DNA of 64,000 bases from Deinococcus deserti VCD115 (GCF_000020685.1 NC_012526.1:2620001-2684000), one strand, 5' to 3'; counted from the stretch's first letter, positions 8,288 to 17,231 are shown. Numbers and translations are program-made. Notes: generated from the sequence alone by a model not told the origin.

Positions 8288-10756
8288 TCAGTCAGACGCC
8301 ATATGAAGTTCGGGCGCAGCTCTGGCTGCAGGTGCCGCTATTTGCGGCAACAGGGCCGTGGCCTGATGCGCCGGAAGTGGCCGGCTCAGGTAAAATCCCT
8401 GCGCAGTAGGACAGCCCATTTCTCTGAGCAGCGCCTGGTGTTCGGCATTCTCGACCCCTTCGGCCACGACATTGAGTCTTCGCGCCTGGCCCAGCATGAC
8501 CAGCAGGCGCAGAAAGACCTGAGCGCTTTCGTCAGTGTCGTCCGGCCCTGGCAGGAAGGAACGGTCAATTTTGAGCTGATCAATCGGGATGTGGCGCAGC
8601 AGGCTCAGGGCGCTCTGCCCGGTCCCGAAGTCGTCCAGCGCAATCCTGACCCCCAGCGCGCGCAGGCGCTGCAGCTGCTGGGTTGCCGATGCAACATCAC
8701 GCAGCACCGTGCTTTCGGTGAGCTCCAGCATCAGGCATTCCGGCCTGATCCCGGCCTCCTCCAGGGCTTCCTGAACCAGCCGGGCAAAATCAGCGGTGTC
8801 GAACTGCACCGGACTGACGTTTACGCTCATGGTCAGCCCCCGTTCATCGGCCCGCCAGGCCCGGGCCTGACGGCAGGCCTCGCGCAGCACCCAGGTTCCG
8901 AGCGGACCAATCAGGCCACTGTCTTCGGCCACCGGAATGAACCGGCCAGGCGCAATCATGCCGTGCACCGGGTGCTGCCAGCGGACCAGTGCTTCATAGC
9001 CGCTCAGCGCACCGCTGGCCACGTCGAACTGCCCCTGATAATGCAGAACGAATTCTCCGTTGCGCAGCGCCTCACGCAGATCGCGCTCCAGGTCCATGCG
9101 GGCAGCCGTCTCATCCCCCATACCGGCAGAGTAGGTCCGGACCGCATTCTTGCCGTCATGCTTGGCGCGGTACATGGCCACGTCGGCATGTTTTTGCATG
9201 GTGGTGATGTCCATGCCGTCCTGAGGCGCAACTGCTACCCCGATAGACCCCGTGATATGCAACTTATGCCCGCCCACCTGAAAGGGCTGGGCCAGACTGG
9301 CCAGTACCTTGCGCGCCACGCGCTCAGCGTCTGAAGCGTCTCGCAGGCCGGGGAGCAGCAACGTAAATTCGTCGCCCCCCAGCCGCGCCACCAGATCTCC
9401 GGTACGCACCACGTTCCTGAGGCGCTGCCCGACCTGATCGAGCAGTTCGTCTCCTACGTCATGGCCGAGGGTATCGTTGACCTGCTTGAAGCGGTCGAGG
9501 TCGATAAACAGCATGCCCAGCTCGCCGCCGGAAAGGTCAGCGAGGTGGCGTTCAGCCTCGGCCTGAAAATGAGCGCGGTTATGCAGGCCCGTCAGGGCGT
9601 CGTGTGTGGCGCGGTAGGCCAGATGCTGCTGGGCCTGCTCCAGAGCAGTATTGGCCTGAGAAAGCTCGGCATTGCGCTGGCGCTCACGCTCGGCCTCACG
9701 TTTGAGCATCTCCACCTGCATCTGCACGCTCAGAACCCGGCTTCTGCGCTCACTGTCCTGGGTATGCAGGACCCGCTGGAGTTCCTGATGCTGGCGACTA
9801 TAGGCATAAGCCAGCCGCCAGTCCTCTCGGGAGGCGCAGAGTTCGCTGAGGTACCCCAGGATGTTGCGCTCGAGCGCCCGGAGCTCCCGCTCCCGGGCAA
9901 CCCCGAGGGCAGTTTCAAGCTGGAAAGCAGCTTCATCGTGCCGGTCCAGGGCATGCAGGGCCCGGCCATACGCCGAGCGCAGGTTGACCACATGCTCCTG
10001 GTTGCCTACTTCCTCTGCCAGCGGCAGAACCTCAGTGGCCAGATCAGCAGCCTGCTGGAACTGCCCGGTTTCGAACAGTGCATGGGCGACGTAGGCCTGC
10101 ATCACAACCTCGTTCTGACGCAGGTTGTACTTCCGCACCTCCGTCAGATGTTGGGCCGCCAGGGCCAGCGCCCGGTCGTACTGTTTCAGGTAATAGTGGG
10201 CCACCAGGATATTGATTGTTGACGCTGAATATGCGACCACATTTTCCTGGCGCACAGCGATCTGCTGCGCCTGAGTCACGGCCTCCAGCGCCGCTTCGTA
10301 CTCACCGATGTTCATGCGTAGAACACCAATATTGCTCAGCACACGGCCCTGGTTGCCTTCATCACCTATGGCCTCTGCGATCCTGAGGCACTCCAGGCAA
10401 TACTCCATGGCACTGGTGTAATCGCCCTGCATAGCGGCGCTGATTCCCAGTACGTTCAGTGCCCGCACATGAATCATCTGATTGCCACATACCTGCGCCA
10501 GCTCAATTGCCCGGACACTACAGGCGTCGGCCTGCTGAAACCGCGACTGGAAAAACAGCGCATTGCCCTGCAGCATGACTGCCATAGCCTCGCTGGAGAG
10601 GTCGCCGGCGGCTTGGGCCAGCGCCTGAATTTCCAGCAGGTCGGCCTTGGCCTGCTCGGCATCTGAATAAATAAGCCGCTCTGCAGCCTGGAGCCGCTCC
10701 CCCAACCGGTCCTGAGGAGCAACCGAGACTTGAGGGGCGTCGGGCTCAATATGCAT
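8288..10756 (-). CDS. TPR-repeat GGDEF-EAL cyclic-di-GMP signalling protein
   Basis: 822 aa soluble protein. Residues about 20-330 are TPR-like helical repeats, followed by a coiled coil near 345-385, a GGDEF domain about 385-545 and an EAL domain about 560-805. The cyclase motif is LGGDEF, with an RTGD inhibitory I-site exactly five residues before it, so product feedback is likely. The EAL domain keeps EALVRW, SVNVS, LTES, LDDFGTG, LKIDRSF, AEGVE and AQGF, the residues needed for phosphodiesterase activity. It can therefore in principle both make and degrade c-di-GMP, with TPRs as the sensing part. The start is preceded by GAGGA and by TATCCT 5 nt upstream. Confidence 0.95.
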   Translation of the reverse strand: MHIEPDAPQVSVAPQDRLGERLQAAERLIYSDAEQAKADLLEIQALAQAAGDLSSEAMAVMLQGNALFFQSRFQQADACSVRAIELAQVCGNQMIHVRALNVLGISAAMQGDYTSAMEYCLECLRIAEAIGDEGNQGRVLSNIGVLRMNIGEYEAALEAVTQAQQIAVRQENVVAYSASTINILVAHYYLKQYDRALALAAQHLTEVRKYNLRQNEVVMQAYVAHALFETGQFQQAADLATEVLPLAEEVGNQEHVVNLRSAYGRALHALDRHDEAAFQLETALGVARERELRALERNILGYLSELCASREDWRLAYAYSRQHQELQRVLHTQDSERRSRVLSVQMQVEMLKREAERERQRNAELSQANTALEQAQQHLAYRATHDALTGLHNRAHFQAEAERHLADLSGGELGMLFIDLDRFKQVNDTLGHDVGDELLDQVGQRLRNVVRTGDLVARLGGDEFTLLLPGLRDASDAERVARKVLASLAQPFQVGGHKLHITGSIGVAVAPQDGMDITTMQKHADVAMYRAKHDGKNAVRTYSAGMGDETAARMDLERDLREALRNGEFVLHYQGQFDVASGALSGYEALVRWQHPVHGMIAPGRFIPVAEDSGLIGPLGTWVLREACRQARAWRADERGLTMSVNVSPVQFDTADFARLVQEALEEAGIRPECLMLELTESTVLRDVASATQQLQRLRALGVRIALDDFGTGQSALSLLRHIPIDQLKIDRSFLPGPDDTDESAQVFLRLLVMLGQARRLNVVAEGVENAEHQALLREMGCPTAQGFYLSRPLPAHQATALLPQIAAPAARAAPELHMASD

Positions 10757-11138
10757 TCCTCAGGATAGTTATCTGACACTGACACCCTTATAACCGGCGC
10801 CGTGGGTTGTTTACCTTAAGACCCTTTCGCAGGTCAGGCCAGAGGAGCACTGAGATGCGCTTATACGCTCACGCAAGTTGCCAGCCTCCTCTCACGTAAC
10901 AGGCGGGGACACAAAGCTCAGGCGTCAAGTCCGGGCGCTGGTCCGCCCTGGAAGCGTGCGGTGTCTTGAGCCCAGCATCACGCGACAACCATTCACCCTC
11001 TCTTGAGTCTTTCCATTCTTTACTGCATTCAGCTCTTTTCTCCTACTACCATGCGGGGCACGTCCACCGTTTTTCGGTGCGCCCAGAAGGATCACGGCCA
11101 GGGAACATCCGCTCCCGCTCTGCACCAGGAGGCTGCCC
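10757..11138. other. divergent intergenic region upstream of the Cys-rich protein
   Basis: About 380 nt. A 14-codon frame starting at 10853 with a GAGGAG ribosome site 8 nt upstream could be a leader peptide but is too short to assert. I see no recognisable copper operator. Confidence 0.4.
10762..10767 (-). promoter_or_regulatory. -10 box TATCCT upstream of the GGDEF-EAL gene
   Basis: TATCCT is 5 nt before the ATG on the minus strand. The spacer GAGGA could act as a weak Shine-Dalgarno if transcription begins further upstream. Confidence 0.45.
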
Positions 11139-11597
11139 ATGAAAACCCGGATACAGACCATGCTGTCTGCTCACCCGCAACCCCAGAGCCTTTTTGACCA
11201 GGACACTTTGGCAGAATGTATTGCTGCGTGTATGGAGTGCGCTCAGATTTGCGGGGCGTGTGCCGACGCCTGCCTGGCCGAGACGGAGCACCTGACGCAT
11301 CTTCTCCGCTGTATCCGAATGAATCTGGACTGCGCTGATGTCTGTGCGGCCACCGGACGTATCCTGTCGCGGCTGACCTCTCCGGATCAGACAATGTTAC
11401 GGGCACAGCTGCAGGCCTGCATGACGGCATGTAAAGCGTGTGGAGACGAATGCGAACGACACGGCACCGAGATGAATATGCAGCACTGCACCGTGTGTGC
11501 CGAAAGTTGCCGGCAGTGTGAATCCGCCTGTGCGGCGCTACTGGGCCGTCTGTCAGAGTCGGCAGACAATTCACGCGCAGCTGTTCATCCCTACTGA
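11139..11597 (+). CDS. cysteine-rich four-helix-bundle copper-storage-like protein (DUF326/Csp)
   Basis: 152 aa with 18 cysteines arranged mainly as CxxC and CxxxC pairs along four predicted helices (for example CIAACMECAQICGACADAC). This fits the DUF326 copper storage protein family, and the absence of a signal peptide suggests a cytosolic Csp3-like member. Members of that family line the core of a helical bundle with thiols and bind many Cu(I) ions. A GGAGG site 6 nt upstream supports the start. It is monocistronic here with no copper transporter beside it. Some homologues are annotated as ferredoxins, which the spacing does not support. Confidence 0.88.
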   Translation: MKTRIQTMLSAHPQPQSLFDQDTLAECIAACMECAQICGACADACLAETEHLTHLLRCIRMNLDCADVCAATGRILSRLTSPDQTMLRAQLQACMTACKACGDECERHGTEMNMQHCTVCAESCRQCESACAALLGRLSESADNSRAAVHPY

Positions 11598-12057
11598 CGG
11601 TTCACGCATCCGGGTTGCGCTGGTTGGAATGCTACAGGGGACAGGAGGCGTTTCCATACGTCCGGGCGTCTGCAGAGCGCCATGATTGTCAAGTGGAGCT
11701 GTTTTGCCACGCAAGCATTTCTGGCCATGCATCGGGCGTAGTCACGGTAGTAAGGGTAGTAAGGTCCCTGGCTCTGGCCAGACTCTCCGGCGGTAATGAT
11801 CGCTGTACCCAAGACTTCAGTACATCCGACAAATATGATTTTGCAGCGATCTGGACACGCCGTGAGACAATCTGCGGTCTGGCTTTCTGTTCAACTGCTG
11901 GAGCGGATATGCTCGGCCAGCAGAGTTCGGTGGCTGCTGTTATTTCTGAAGATCATTCTCTTTACAAAAACGGTAGCTACGATGGTTTGCAGAGCTGAAA
12001 AGTAGGGTTCAGACTGTCCAGTGTGGCCACAGGGGAAATTTCTGTTGAAGTCAGTTT
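11598..12057. other. gene-poor stretch of 460 nt
   Basis: Open frames of 127 and 73 codons exist on opposite strands (11615-11998 plus; 11591-11812 minus) but neither has a recognisable domain, good initiation signals or the codon bias of its neighbours. A short near-repeat GTAGTAAGG occurs twice around 11748-11762. I make no gene call. Confidence 0.5.
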
Positions 12058-12492
12058 TCAGAGATACGGCTTGAGGACCTCAAGGATTACCTCAGAACCT
12101 TCCATGGACTTGGGATTCAGGTGCAACAGGGTCACCATTACATTGTTGTTGACTTCAACGTTTGCTGAGACTGCAGGAGGGGCACGCCGGTCACGTCCAT
12201 AGTCACGGTTCGTAAGCATAATGGCGACCACTGGAAACGCAGGACGTTGGGTAAGAATTACAAAATCCAGTCGTTTGCGCGCCTCACGCGTGATTTCGCC
12301 TCTGGACTTTCCTGGCTCAACCGTAAGCGCCACGAAATCCGACAGGACCATATTGCTCTCTACAGTAAAGGGCAGATCCTTAAGTGCCTCGCGTAAGTCC
12401 AGTTCAAAGCGGTCATTTAACCGGGACAGCTGCGCGCGAGGCGGAACAGGATTGTGCGTCGACAAAGGCCATTTTGGAAATGTCAGAGGCAT
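12058..12492 (-). CDS. DUF2726-like small protein, possible degenerate nuclease fold
   Basis: 144 aa, no signal peptide. The layout, a helical N-terminus with LSDFVAL, then RKRLDFVILTQRPAFPVVAIMLTN, resembles DUF2726, whose PD-(D/E)XK-like core reads DFV.. followed by AIELDD. Here the position of the usual glutamate is methionine (AIML), so nuclease activity would be lost if the alignment is right. Codon use is less GC-biased than in neighbouring genes. TACTAT lies 5 nt before the ATG, a leaderless promoter that supports the start. The family call is tentative. Confidence 0.6.
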   Translation of the reverse strand: MPLTFPKWPLSTHNPVPPRAQLSRLNDRFELDLREALKDLPFTVESNMVLSDFVALTVEPGKSRGEITREARKRLDFVILTQRPAFPVVAIMLTNRDYGRDRRAPPAVSANVEVNNNVMVTLLHLNPKSMEGSEVILEVLKPYL

Positions 12493-12497
12493 ATCTC

Positions 12498-12503
12498 ATA
12501 GTA
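12498..12503 (-). promoter_or_regulatory. -10 box TACTAT, leaderless promoter of the DUF2726-like gene
   Basis: On the minus strand TACTAT is followed by 5 nt and the ATG at 12492. Confidence 0.5.
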
Positions 12504-12598
12504 AAGGAATCGTAAATCTGAATTGTGGGAAATGGCAATTTTGTGAAATATCCTTCATATGTTCCAGGATGCTGTTCCTCACAGTGTTCAGCATGTCC

Positions 12599-12630
12599 CG
12601 TGGGCCAGAGCTGATGTGCTCTGGCCCACG
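12599..12630 (-). terminator. 13-bp perfect hairpin downstream of the beta-helix lipoprotein gene
   Basis: CGTGGGCCAGAGC at 12599-12611 pairs perfectly with 12618-12630 across a 6-nt loop. It lies 30 nt after the stop of the minus-strand lipoprotein gene. No U-run follows, so it is either a U-less terminator or an mRNA 3' stabiliser. Confidence 0.6.
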
Positions 12631-12659
12631 TTGCCCGGTGTGGCAGCTTCGGTGAAGGG

Positions 12660-14615
12660 CTATCTCACCGGGTAGTCGCGCAGATAAACCGGCACACCAA
12701 TATGCCCGGGTTCACTGGTGGCTGCCTCTCCCAGGCCGTTGACCACGTGATTGATCGTCCCGGCACTGAGATTCACAGTCATGATGTGGTGGAGTCGAAT
12801 CCCTGGTGCTGCAGGGACCTCAAAGCCGTTCTCCGTCCGGATAGACGGATTGTTCTGGTTGAATACGTATACACCGCCGCCGTAAAGCTGGTGAGTCTGT
12901 ACGTGATCTGCCACCTTGTACCCGGCCCAGCCAAGCACCCCGTCATGGCTCCAGTCATCCTGAGTCGGTGGATCGTACGGCAACTCATTCTGGTACAGCA
13001 CTGTCAGGCCATTTTCGCCGTTCCATATGGTGTTGTATTCCTGGAAGTGCTCGACGAACAGTCCCGTAGCGGTCACGTTGTCGCCGTTGATGATGACTCC
13101 ATTGCGGCCGATGTTCGTGTTCCAGCGCTCAGTGTCGCCTGAGAACCCCTCGATGCCGTGATCGGCACGCCACACCCAGGTGTGGTCGATCAGCACGTTG
13201 TCGCTGTTAATCTCCAGACTGGTTGCGGCCTTTCCGACATGCGGACCACCCACGCGGAAATACACGTCACTCAGGGTAGTTGGATTGGCAGGATCATTCT
13301 TCTTTGCACCTTTGTTGCCATTCTTTTTTCCGACCTGTAACAAAACCGGCGAGAGCATGCTGCCTGCGTCAATGGTCACCCCGGCAATGATGACCCCGGG
13401 GACGTCCGCTACCTGCAGAGGCGTCGAGCCGTTCATGGCAGTCAGCGTCGCGTGACCCATGCCCAGAATCACCGTATCGGCCCGCTTGACCAGAATGCTC
13501 TGCGCTACGTTGTAAACTCCAGGGGTCAGCAGCAGGTTCCGGCCACGCGCCAGTTGCGCATTGATGACCTGGATGGAGTCCGAGGGCCTGGCGATGAAGA
13601 ATTCGCTGAGTGGCACGGTGCGGCCCGGAGTTATACCGTTTTCCCACGAGGTTCCCCGGGTGTTGGTCTGGGCTGAAGGCACACGGACCTGATACCGGCC
13701 CTGGGCGTCCAGGTACAGGAAGGGTTTTTCGCGGCTAAGGGGCGTCGTATCCAGGGTCGTGTAGGGCTCGGTAGGAAATTTGGCCTCTGACGGCGCACCT
13801 ATGACTCCGGCGAAGACCTGATTCCACACGCCGTTGGACCAGGCACCGATGTTGCTGTTTCGTGTCAGCCACTGCTGCTGCGAGCCGTTGATGACGGTCT
13901 GTGCGCGGCTGTCAGCCAGAAAGCCCCCACTGGCATACTGGGGCCCAGCGGTGCAGTAGTCCATCAGAGACAGGTTGCCGCCATTGATTGCTACACGGCG
14001 CACCGAGACCGCCTGAGATACAGCCCAGAAGTTCGCGGAGGCCCGGCAGCCATCCTGACCCCTGGCGTTGATGTTGACAGTCAGGTTGGACAGTGTGCGC
14101 CAGAAGTTGACCAGTGCCAGACAGTTGCTGGTGCCGTTCTCCCCCAGGCAGCGGTTGTAGACCTCGACCTTGCCGTTGATGACAACGTCTTCAGGGGACG
14201 CCCCCAGGCCAGCGATCTCGGTGTAGTACCCGACCTTGATCTGTAGCGGCTGGGTGTCAGTGCCATATACCCCAGGCCGGAAAAAGTACGCATAGCGCTC
14301 GGTGCCCATCTCGTTGTTGACCTGCCGGGCGTAGGTTGCGTCCAGGACAGCCTGAATGTGACTGACTGGCATACCTGGGTCAAAGATGGTGACATGGGGG
14401 CCCAGATCGCGCCCCTCCACAGAACCCACTCCGGCGGCCTGGAGCTTCCCGTCGTCGGCGGGGTTGTCGCTTATGGGGGACGGCTGTCCGCAGGCGCTCA
14501 GAAAAGTCGCCAGACCTGTCCAGAGCAGAATCTGCCGCGGAAGTCCGCGAAGCCGGGAGGTCCGTTCATGGACGTGTCGAGTACCGTGCTTTTTACCATT
14601 CGAATGATCCTTCAT
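12660..14615 (-). CDS. secreted beta-helix lipoprotein (pectate-lyase-fold, adenylyl-cyclase-annotated family)
   Basis: 651 aa from the ATG at 14615, chosen because GGAGAGGG lies just upstream and because the N-terminus then forms a lipoprotein signal: basic region, hydrophobic stretch and lipobox LSAC near residue 43. The mature part is rich in short beta repeats (VLIDHTWVWRADHG, GVIINGDNVTATGLFVEH) typical of right-handed parallel beta-helix proteins. Similar proteins in actinobacteria are often labelled 'adenylyl cyclase' or coagulation factor 5/8 proteins without proof. It is probably an envelope-anchored carbohydrate-active or binding protein. The substrate is unknown. Confidence 0.82.
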   Translation of the reverse strand: MKDHSNGKKHGTRHVHERTSRLRGLPRQILLWTGLATFLSACGQPSPISDNPADDGKLQAAGVGSVEGRDLGPHVTIFDPGMPVSHIQAVLDATYARQVNNEMGTERYAYFFRPGVYGTDTQPLQIKVGYYTEIAGLGASPEDVVINGKVEVYNRCLGENGTSNCLALVNFWRTLSNLTVNINARGQDGCRASANFWAVSQAVSVRRVAINGGNLSLMDYCTAGPQYASGGFLADSRAQTVINGSQQQWLTRNSNIGAWSNGVWNQVFAGVIGAPSEAKFPTEPYTTLDTTPLSREKPFLYLDAQGRYQVRVPSAQTNTRGTSWENGITPGRTVPLSEFFIARPSDSIQVINAQLARGRNLLLTPGVYNVAQSILVKRADTVILGMGHATLTAMNGSTPLQVADVPGVIIAGVTIDAGSMLSPVLLQVGKKNGNKGAKKNDPANPTTLSDVYFRVGGPHVGKAATSLEINSDNVLIDHTWVWRADHGIEGFSGDTERWNTNIGRNGVIINGDNVTATGLFVEHFQEYNTIWNGENGLTVLYQNELPYDPPTQDDWSHDGVLGWAGYKVADHVQTHQLYGGGVYVFNQNNPSIRTENGFEVPAAPGIRLHHIMTVNLSAGTINHVVNGLGEAATSEPGHIGVPVYLRDYPVR

Positions 14616-15463
14616 CTGTCCCTCTCCAATTTGCTGATAGGTAAACAAGAACGAAATCTGCGCGGAATCTAAATCAACGAACCCCCTTATGAAAATTACT
14701 AAATTTGTATCTCGGTCGAAGACTGTTAAAGAGCATTCGGGAGATCCAGTCAAGATCATAATTGGTGCATTAAATAAGATCCTCAGCAGCTACGTTCCCA
14801 GAAAAGAGACAAATCAGGCAACAAAGCAAGTAAACAGAGGATCCTGTCATACACAAAACGACCATGCGGCACCATATGTATCTCCGACAAGAATTCAAGT
14901 CGTAAAGCTATGGAATAGAGATCCATGCCAGAGAGCTTTCGCTATCCGCCTTTATCAATAAGTTTGCGTGCTGTAAAAGTAACAGGCCTCCCGCCAACTG
15001 TCAATAAGAAAACGTTTCCAGAATTGTAGATGCGGCTAAAGTTACGTCTGGGACGAATAATTTAAGAGTGAATTCCGAGAGACAGAAGATGCATATCGAC
15101 AGACGGGTCAGATTCAGGAAAAGGTATTCAAGATAAAAGCTGAGGCTTCAGCCTGTAGGACGTGCCCCCAGGCATCGTTTCGGCTGAAGCCTGCTCCGCC
15201 CGGGACATCTGCTTGTCGAGCCAGCGAATGCATGCGCTTCTGTGAAAATCCAGGCCTCGGCTCCAGCCTCCCGTTTCCCCTGCCAGGCTTCTCGCAGCCT
15301 GGAAATCCTTGGACCCTTTACGACTCAGCAACACTGAAGCACAGGCAAATCAGGAGCCACCATCTGCCCCTAAGCCCTGTTTGCTCCTGTGCCCATCGGA
15401 GTCTCAAATAAAAACGCTTCCCAGGACACTCTGTAGCGGCGGCCCCACCCCTACCCTGAAGCC
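14616..15463. other. AT-rich gene-poor region
   Basis: About 850 nt without a convincing gene. From about 14640 to 15130 the base composition is clearly AT-rich by eye against a GC-rich background. A 90-codon frame at 14689-14961 has no recognisable product. From 15130 onward composition returns to normal; a 10-bp inverted repeat GGCTTCAGCC/GGCTGAAGCC lies at 15144-15153 and 15182-15191. Confidence 0.6.
15452..15457 (+). promoter_or_regulatory. -10 box TACCCT, leaderless promoter of the DUF488 gene
   Basis: TACCCT is followed by 6 nt and the ATG at 15464. Confidence 0.55.
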
Positions 15464-15919
15464 ATGACCCTGCCCAGGCTGCTGACCATCGGCTACGAGG
15501 ACGCGGATCTGCATGACTTTCTTGACACCTTACGAACTGCTGGCGTTCAGGTCGTGGTGGATACCCGTGAGCGCGCCCAGAGCCGGCGCAGAGGCTACAG
15601 CAAAACCGCGCTTGGAATGGCCCTGGCACAGCAGGGCATCGCATACCGGCACCTGCGGGCACTCGGCACTCCGCCAGGGATTCGCAAGGCCTACAAACTG
15701 AACAGGGATTTTGCGGCCCTGAAAGCCGGGTACACCCTGCATCTGGCCACCCAGGGCGAGGCGCTCACCGAACTGGCTGCATTGGCAGCCCGAAGTCGGG
15801 TTGCCCTGCTGTGTTATGAAGCCGATCCGCACGAGTGCCACCGGTCCCTGGTTGCCCGCAGGCTGCAGGAACTCGAACTGGTAGGCGAGGTGGAGGACCT
15901 GCAAGTTTTGGCCAGCTGA
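15464..15919 (+). CDS. DUF488 family protein
   Basis: 151 aa. It has the family hallmarks: N-terminal LTIGYED, VVDTRERAQSRRRGYSK, the LGTPPGIRKAY segment and the C-terminal CYEADPHECHRSLVA with its cysteines and histidines. The biochemical role of DUF488 is not established; the conserved Cys-x-E...CHR cluster suggests a catalytic or metal site. It is convergent with the siderophore operon and separated from it by a 14-bp hairpin, so it is not part of that operon. Confidence 0.9.
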   Translation: MTLPRLLTIGYEDADLHDFLDTLRTAGVQVVVDTRERAQSRRRGYSKTALGMALAQQGIAYRHLRALGTPPGIRKAYKLNRDFAALKAGYTLHLATQGEALTELAALAARSRVALLCYEADPHECHRSLVARRLQELELVGEVEDLQVLAS

Positions 15920-15940
15920 CCAGGGCAAAATGCCAAGCAG

Positions 15941-15977
15941 CACAGGTGCCGCAGCCCGACCTTCTGCGGCACCTGTG
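15941..15977. terminator. 14-bp perfect hairpin between convergent genes
   Basis: CACAGGTGCCGCAG at 15941-15954 pairs perfectly with 15964-15977, loop 9 nt. It separates the DUF488 gene from the end of the siderophore operon and can fold from either strand. T-runs are absent. Confidence 0.65.
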
Positions 15978-15983
15978 TCCAGT

Positions 15984-17231
15984 TCAGCAGAGCTCTTCCC
16001 TGCGTGTGCCCTCCTGCTGGACCGGTCCTCCCTGGTCCACCGCAAGAAACACCATCTGAGGCGCGGGGTGTGACAGGAACTGCTGGTGTGAGATGTTCCA
16101 GGCGTAGGCTCCCGCCAGCGAGAACAGCAGCAGGTCGCCGGCCCGGACCCGTCCGACTGGCACCCGCCGCGCCAGCACATCCTTGGGAGTACACAGCTGT
16201 CCTACGACTGTCACCAAACCTCCGGCCAGTTCAACGCGGGAATAGGCATGGGGCCAGGAATCCACCGCCAGCACCTCGAAGGGATGGTTATGGCCCTGCG
16301 CTGCCGGCGTGCGGAACTGGTGGGTACCGCCCCTGGCCACCACGAAGGCTTCACCCAGGTTGTGCTTCAGGTCGATTACCTGCATGGCGTAGTACCCGCA
16401 CCCGGCGGTAACGAAGCGCCCAAGCTCCAGGCGCCAGCGCACCCCCGGCAGGGTGGCTGTCAGGGCCTGCATTCCGGTGCAGAAGGTGCTCCAGTCAAAA
16501 GACTGCGCCGGGTTGCGGTAGTTCACGCCGATGCCGCCGCCTACGTTCAGCAGGTCGGTCGTCAGGCCATAGCGGCTCTGCCAGGCGCGCACCTGCTCGG
16601 CGTACGCAGCCAGCAGCCGCAGATGAGCGCGGGCATCAAGCTGATGCGACAGCAGGTGAAAGTGAAAGCCGCGCAGCTGCAGTTCCGGATGCTGCTCCAG
16701 CCACGCCAGACAGCCGGGTATCTCGGCAGCGTCGATGCCGAACGGCGTGGGACGCCCGCCCATGGTCAGCGGCGTGTCGGGCAGGTCCCCGACACGGAGG
16801 TTGACCCGCAGCAGCACCGCAGCCACGCGTCCCCTGGACCGGGCCGTCCAGGCCAGGCGTTCGAGTTCACTGCGGCTCTCCACATGAAGAACCTCAGCGC
16901 CGGCTTCCAGCGCCTGTGCCAGCTCGCTGTCGGTTTTGCCTGGTCCACCGAAGATGACCGGCACCTGCGGGAAACGGGCAGACACCTGCGCAAGCTCCCC
17001 GCCCGACGCCACCTCGAAGCCGTCTACGTGGGGCGCCAGGGTTTCCAGAATTCGGGGTTCAGGATTGGCCTTGACAGCGTAGAACAGCTCGCATGCTGCT
17101 GGCAGGGTGGCGCGGAGCCACGCGGCGTGCTCGTCCAGCGCCGCAAGATCGTACACGTAAGCGCTGATGGGCTCAGGGGTCGTGGCCGCCAGCTTCAGCG
17201 CGGCTGCCCTCACCCGGTCGGGCGCCCTCAT
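15984..17231 (-). CDS. PLP-dependent decarboxylase, PvsE-like (siderophore biosynthesis)
   Basis: 415 aa fold-type III PLP decarboxylase of the diaminopimelate/ornithine group. The PLP lysine is Lys54 in YAVKANPEP; HFHLLSHQ and the phosphate-binding GGGIG follow. The start at 17231 overlaps the upstream NIS synthetase stop (ATGA). It is the fifth gene of an operon ordered like pvsABCDE. PvsE is thought to decarboxylate the serine-derived part of vibrioferrin to the ethanolamine unit, and SbnH plays a similar role in staphyloferrin B. I infer the PvsE role from position; the exact substrate (Ser, Dap or a citryl conjugate) is not visible. Confidence 0.88.
   Translation of the reverse strand: MRAPDRVRAAALKLAATTPEPISAYVYDLAALDEHAAWLRATLPAACELFYAVKANPEPRILETLAPHVDGFEVASGGELAQVSARFPQVPVIFGGPGKTDSELAQALEAGAEVLHVESRSELERLAWTARSRGRVAAVLLRVNLRVGDLPDTPLTMGGRPTPFGIDAAEIPGCLAWLEQHPELQLRGFHFHLLSHQLDARAHLRLLAAYAEQVRAWQSRYGLTTDLLNVGGGIGVNYRNPAQSFDWSTFCTGMQALTATLPGVRWRLELGRFVTAGCGYYAMQVIDLKHNLGEAFVVARGGTHQFRTPAAQGHNHPFEVLAVDSWPHAYSRVELAGGLVTVVGQLCTPKDVLARRVPVGRVRAGDLLLFSLAGAYAWNISHQQFLSHPAPQMVFLAVDQGGPVQQEGTRREELC

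Noticed and set aside
10853..10897. 14-codon frame with a GAGGAG site upstream of the Cys-rich gene
   Set aside because: Too short to separate from chance; no metal-binding residues pattern that would mark a leader peptide.
11615..11998. 127-codon plus-strand frame in the gene-poor stretch
   Set aside because: No recognised domain, no ribosome site or TANNNT box at its start, and composition unlike coding sequence nearby.
14689..14961. 90-codon frame in the AT-rich region
   Set aside because: No homology I can recognise and no initiation signals; long frames occur by chance in this composition only rarely, but nothing else supports it.
15128..15334. Possible transposase fragment on the minus strand
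   Set aside because: The 68-residue translation has no DDE or HTH motif and no flanking inverted repeats; the local inverted repeat at 15144-15191 is too short for an element end.
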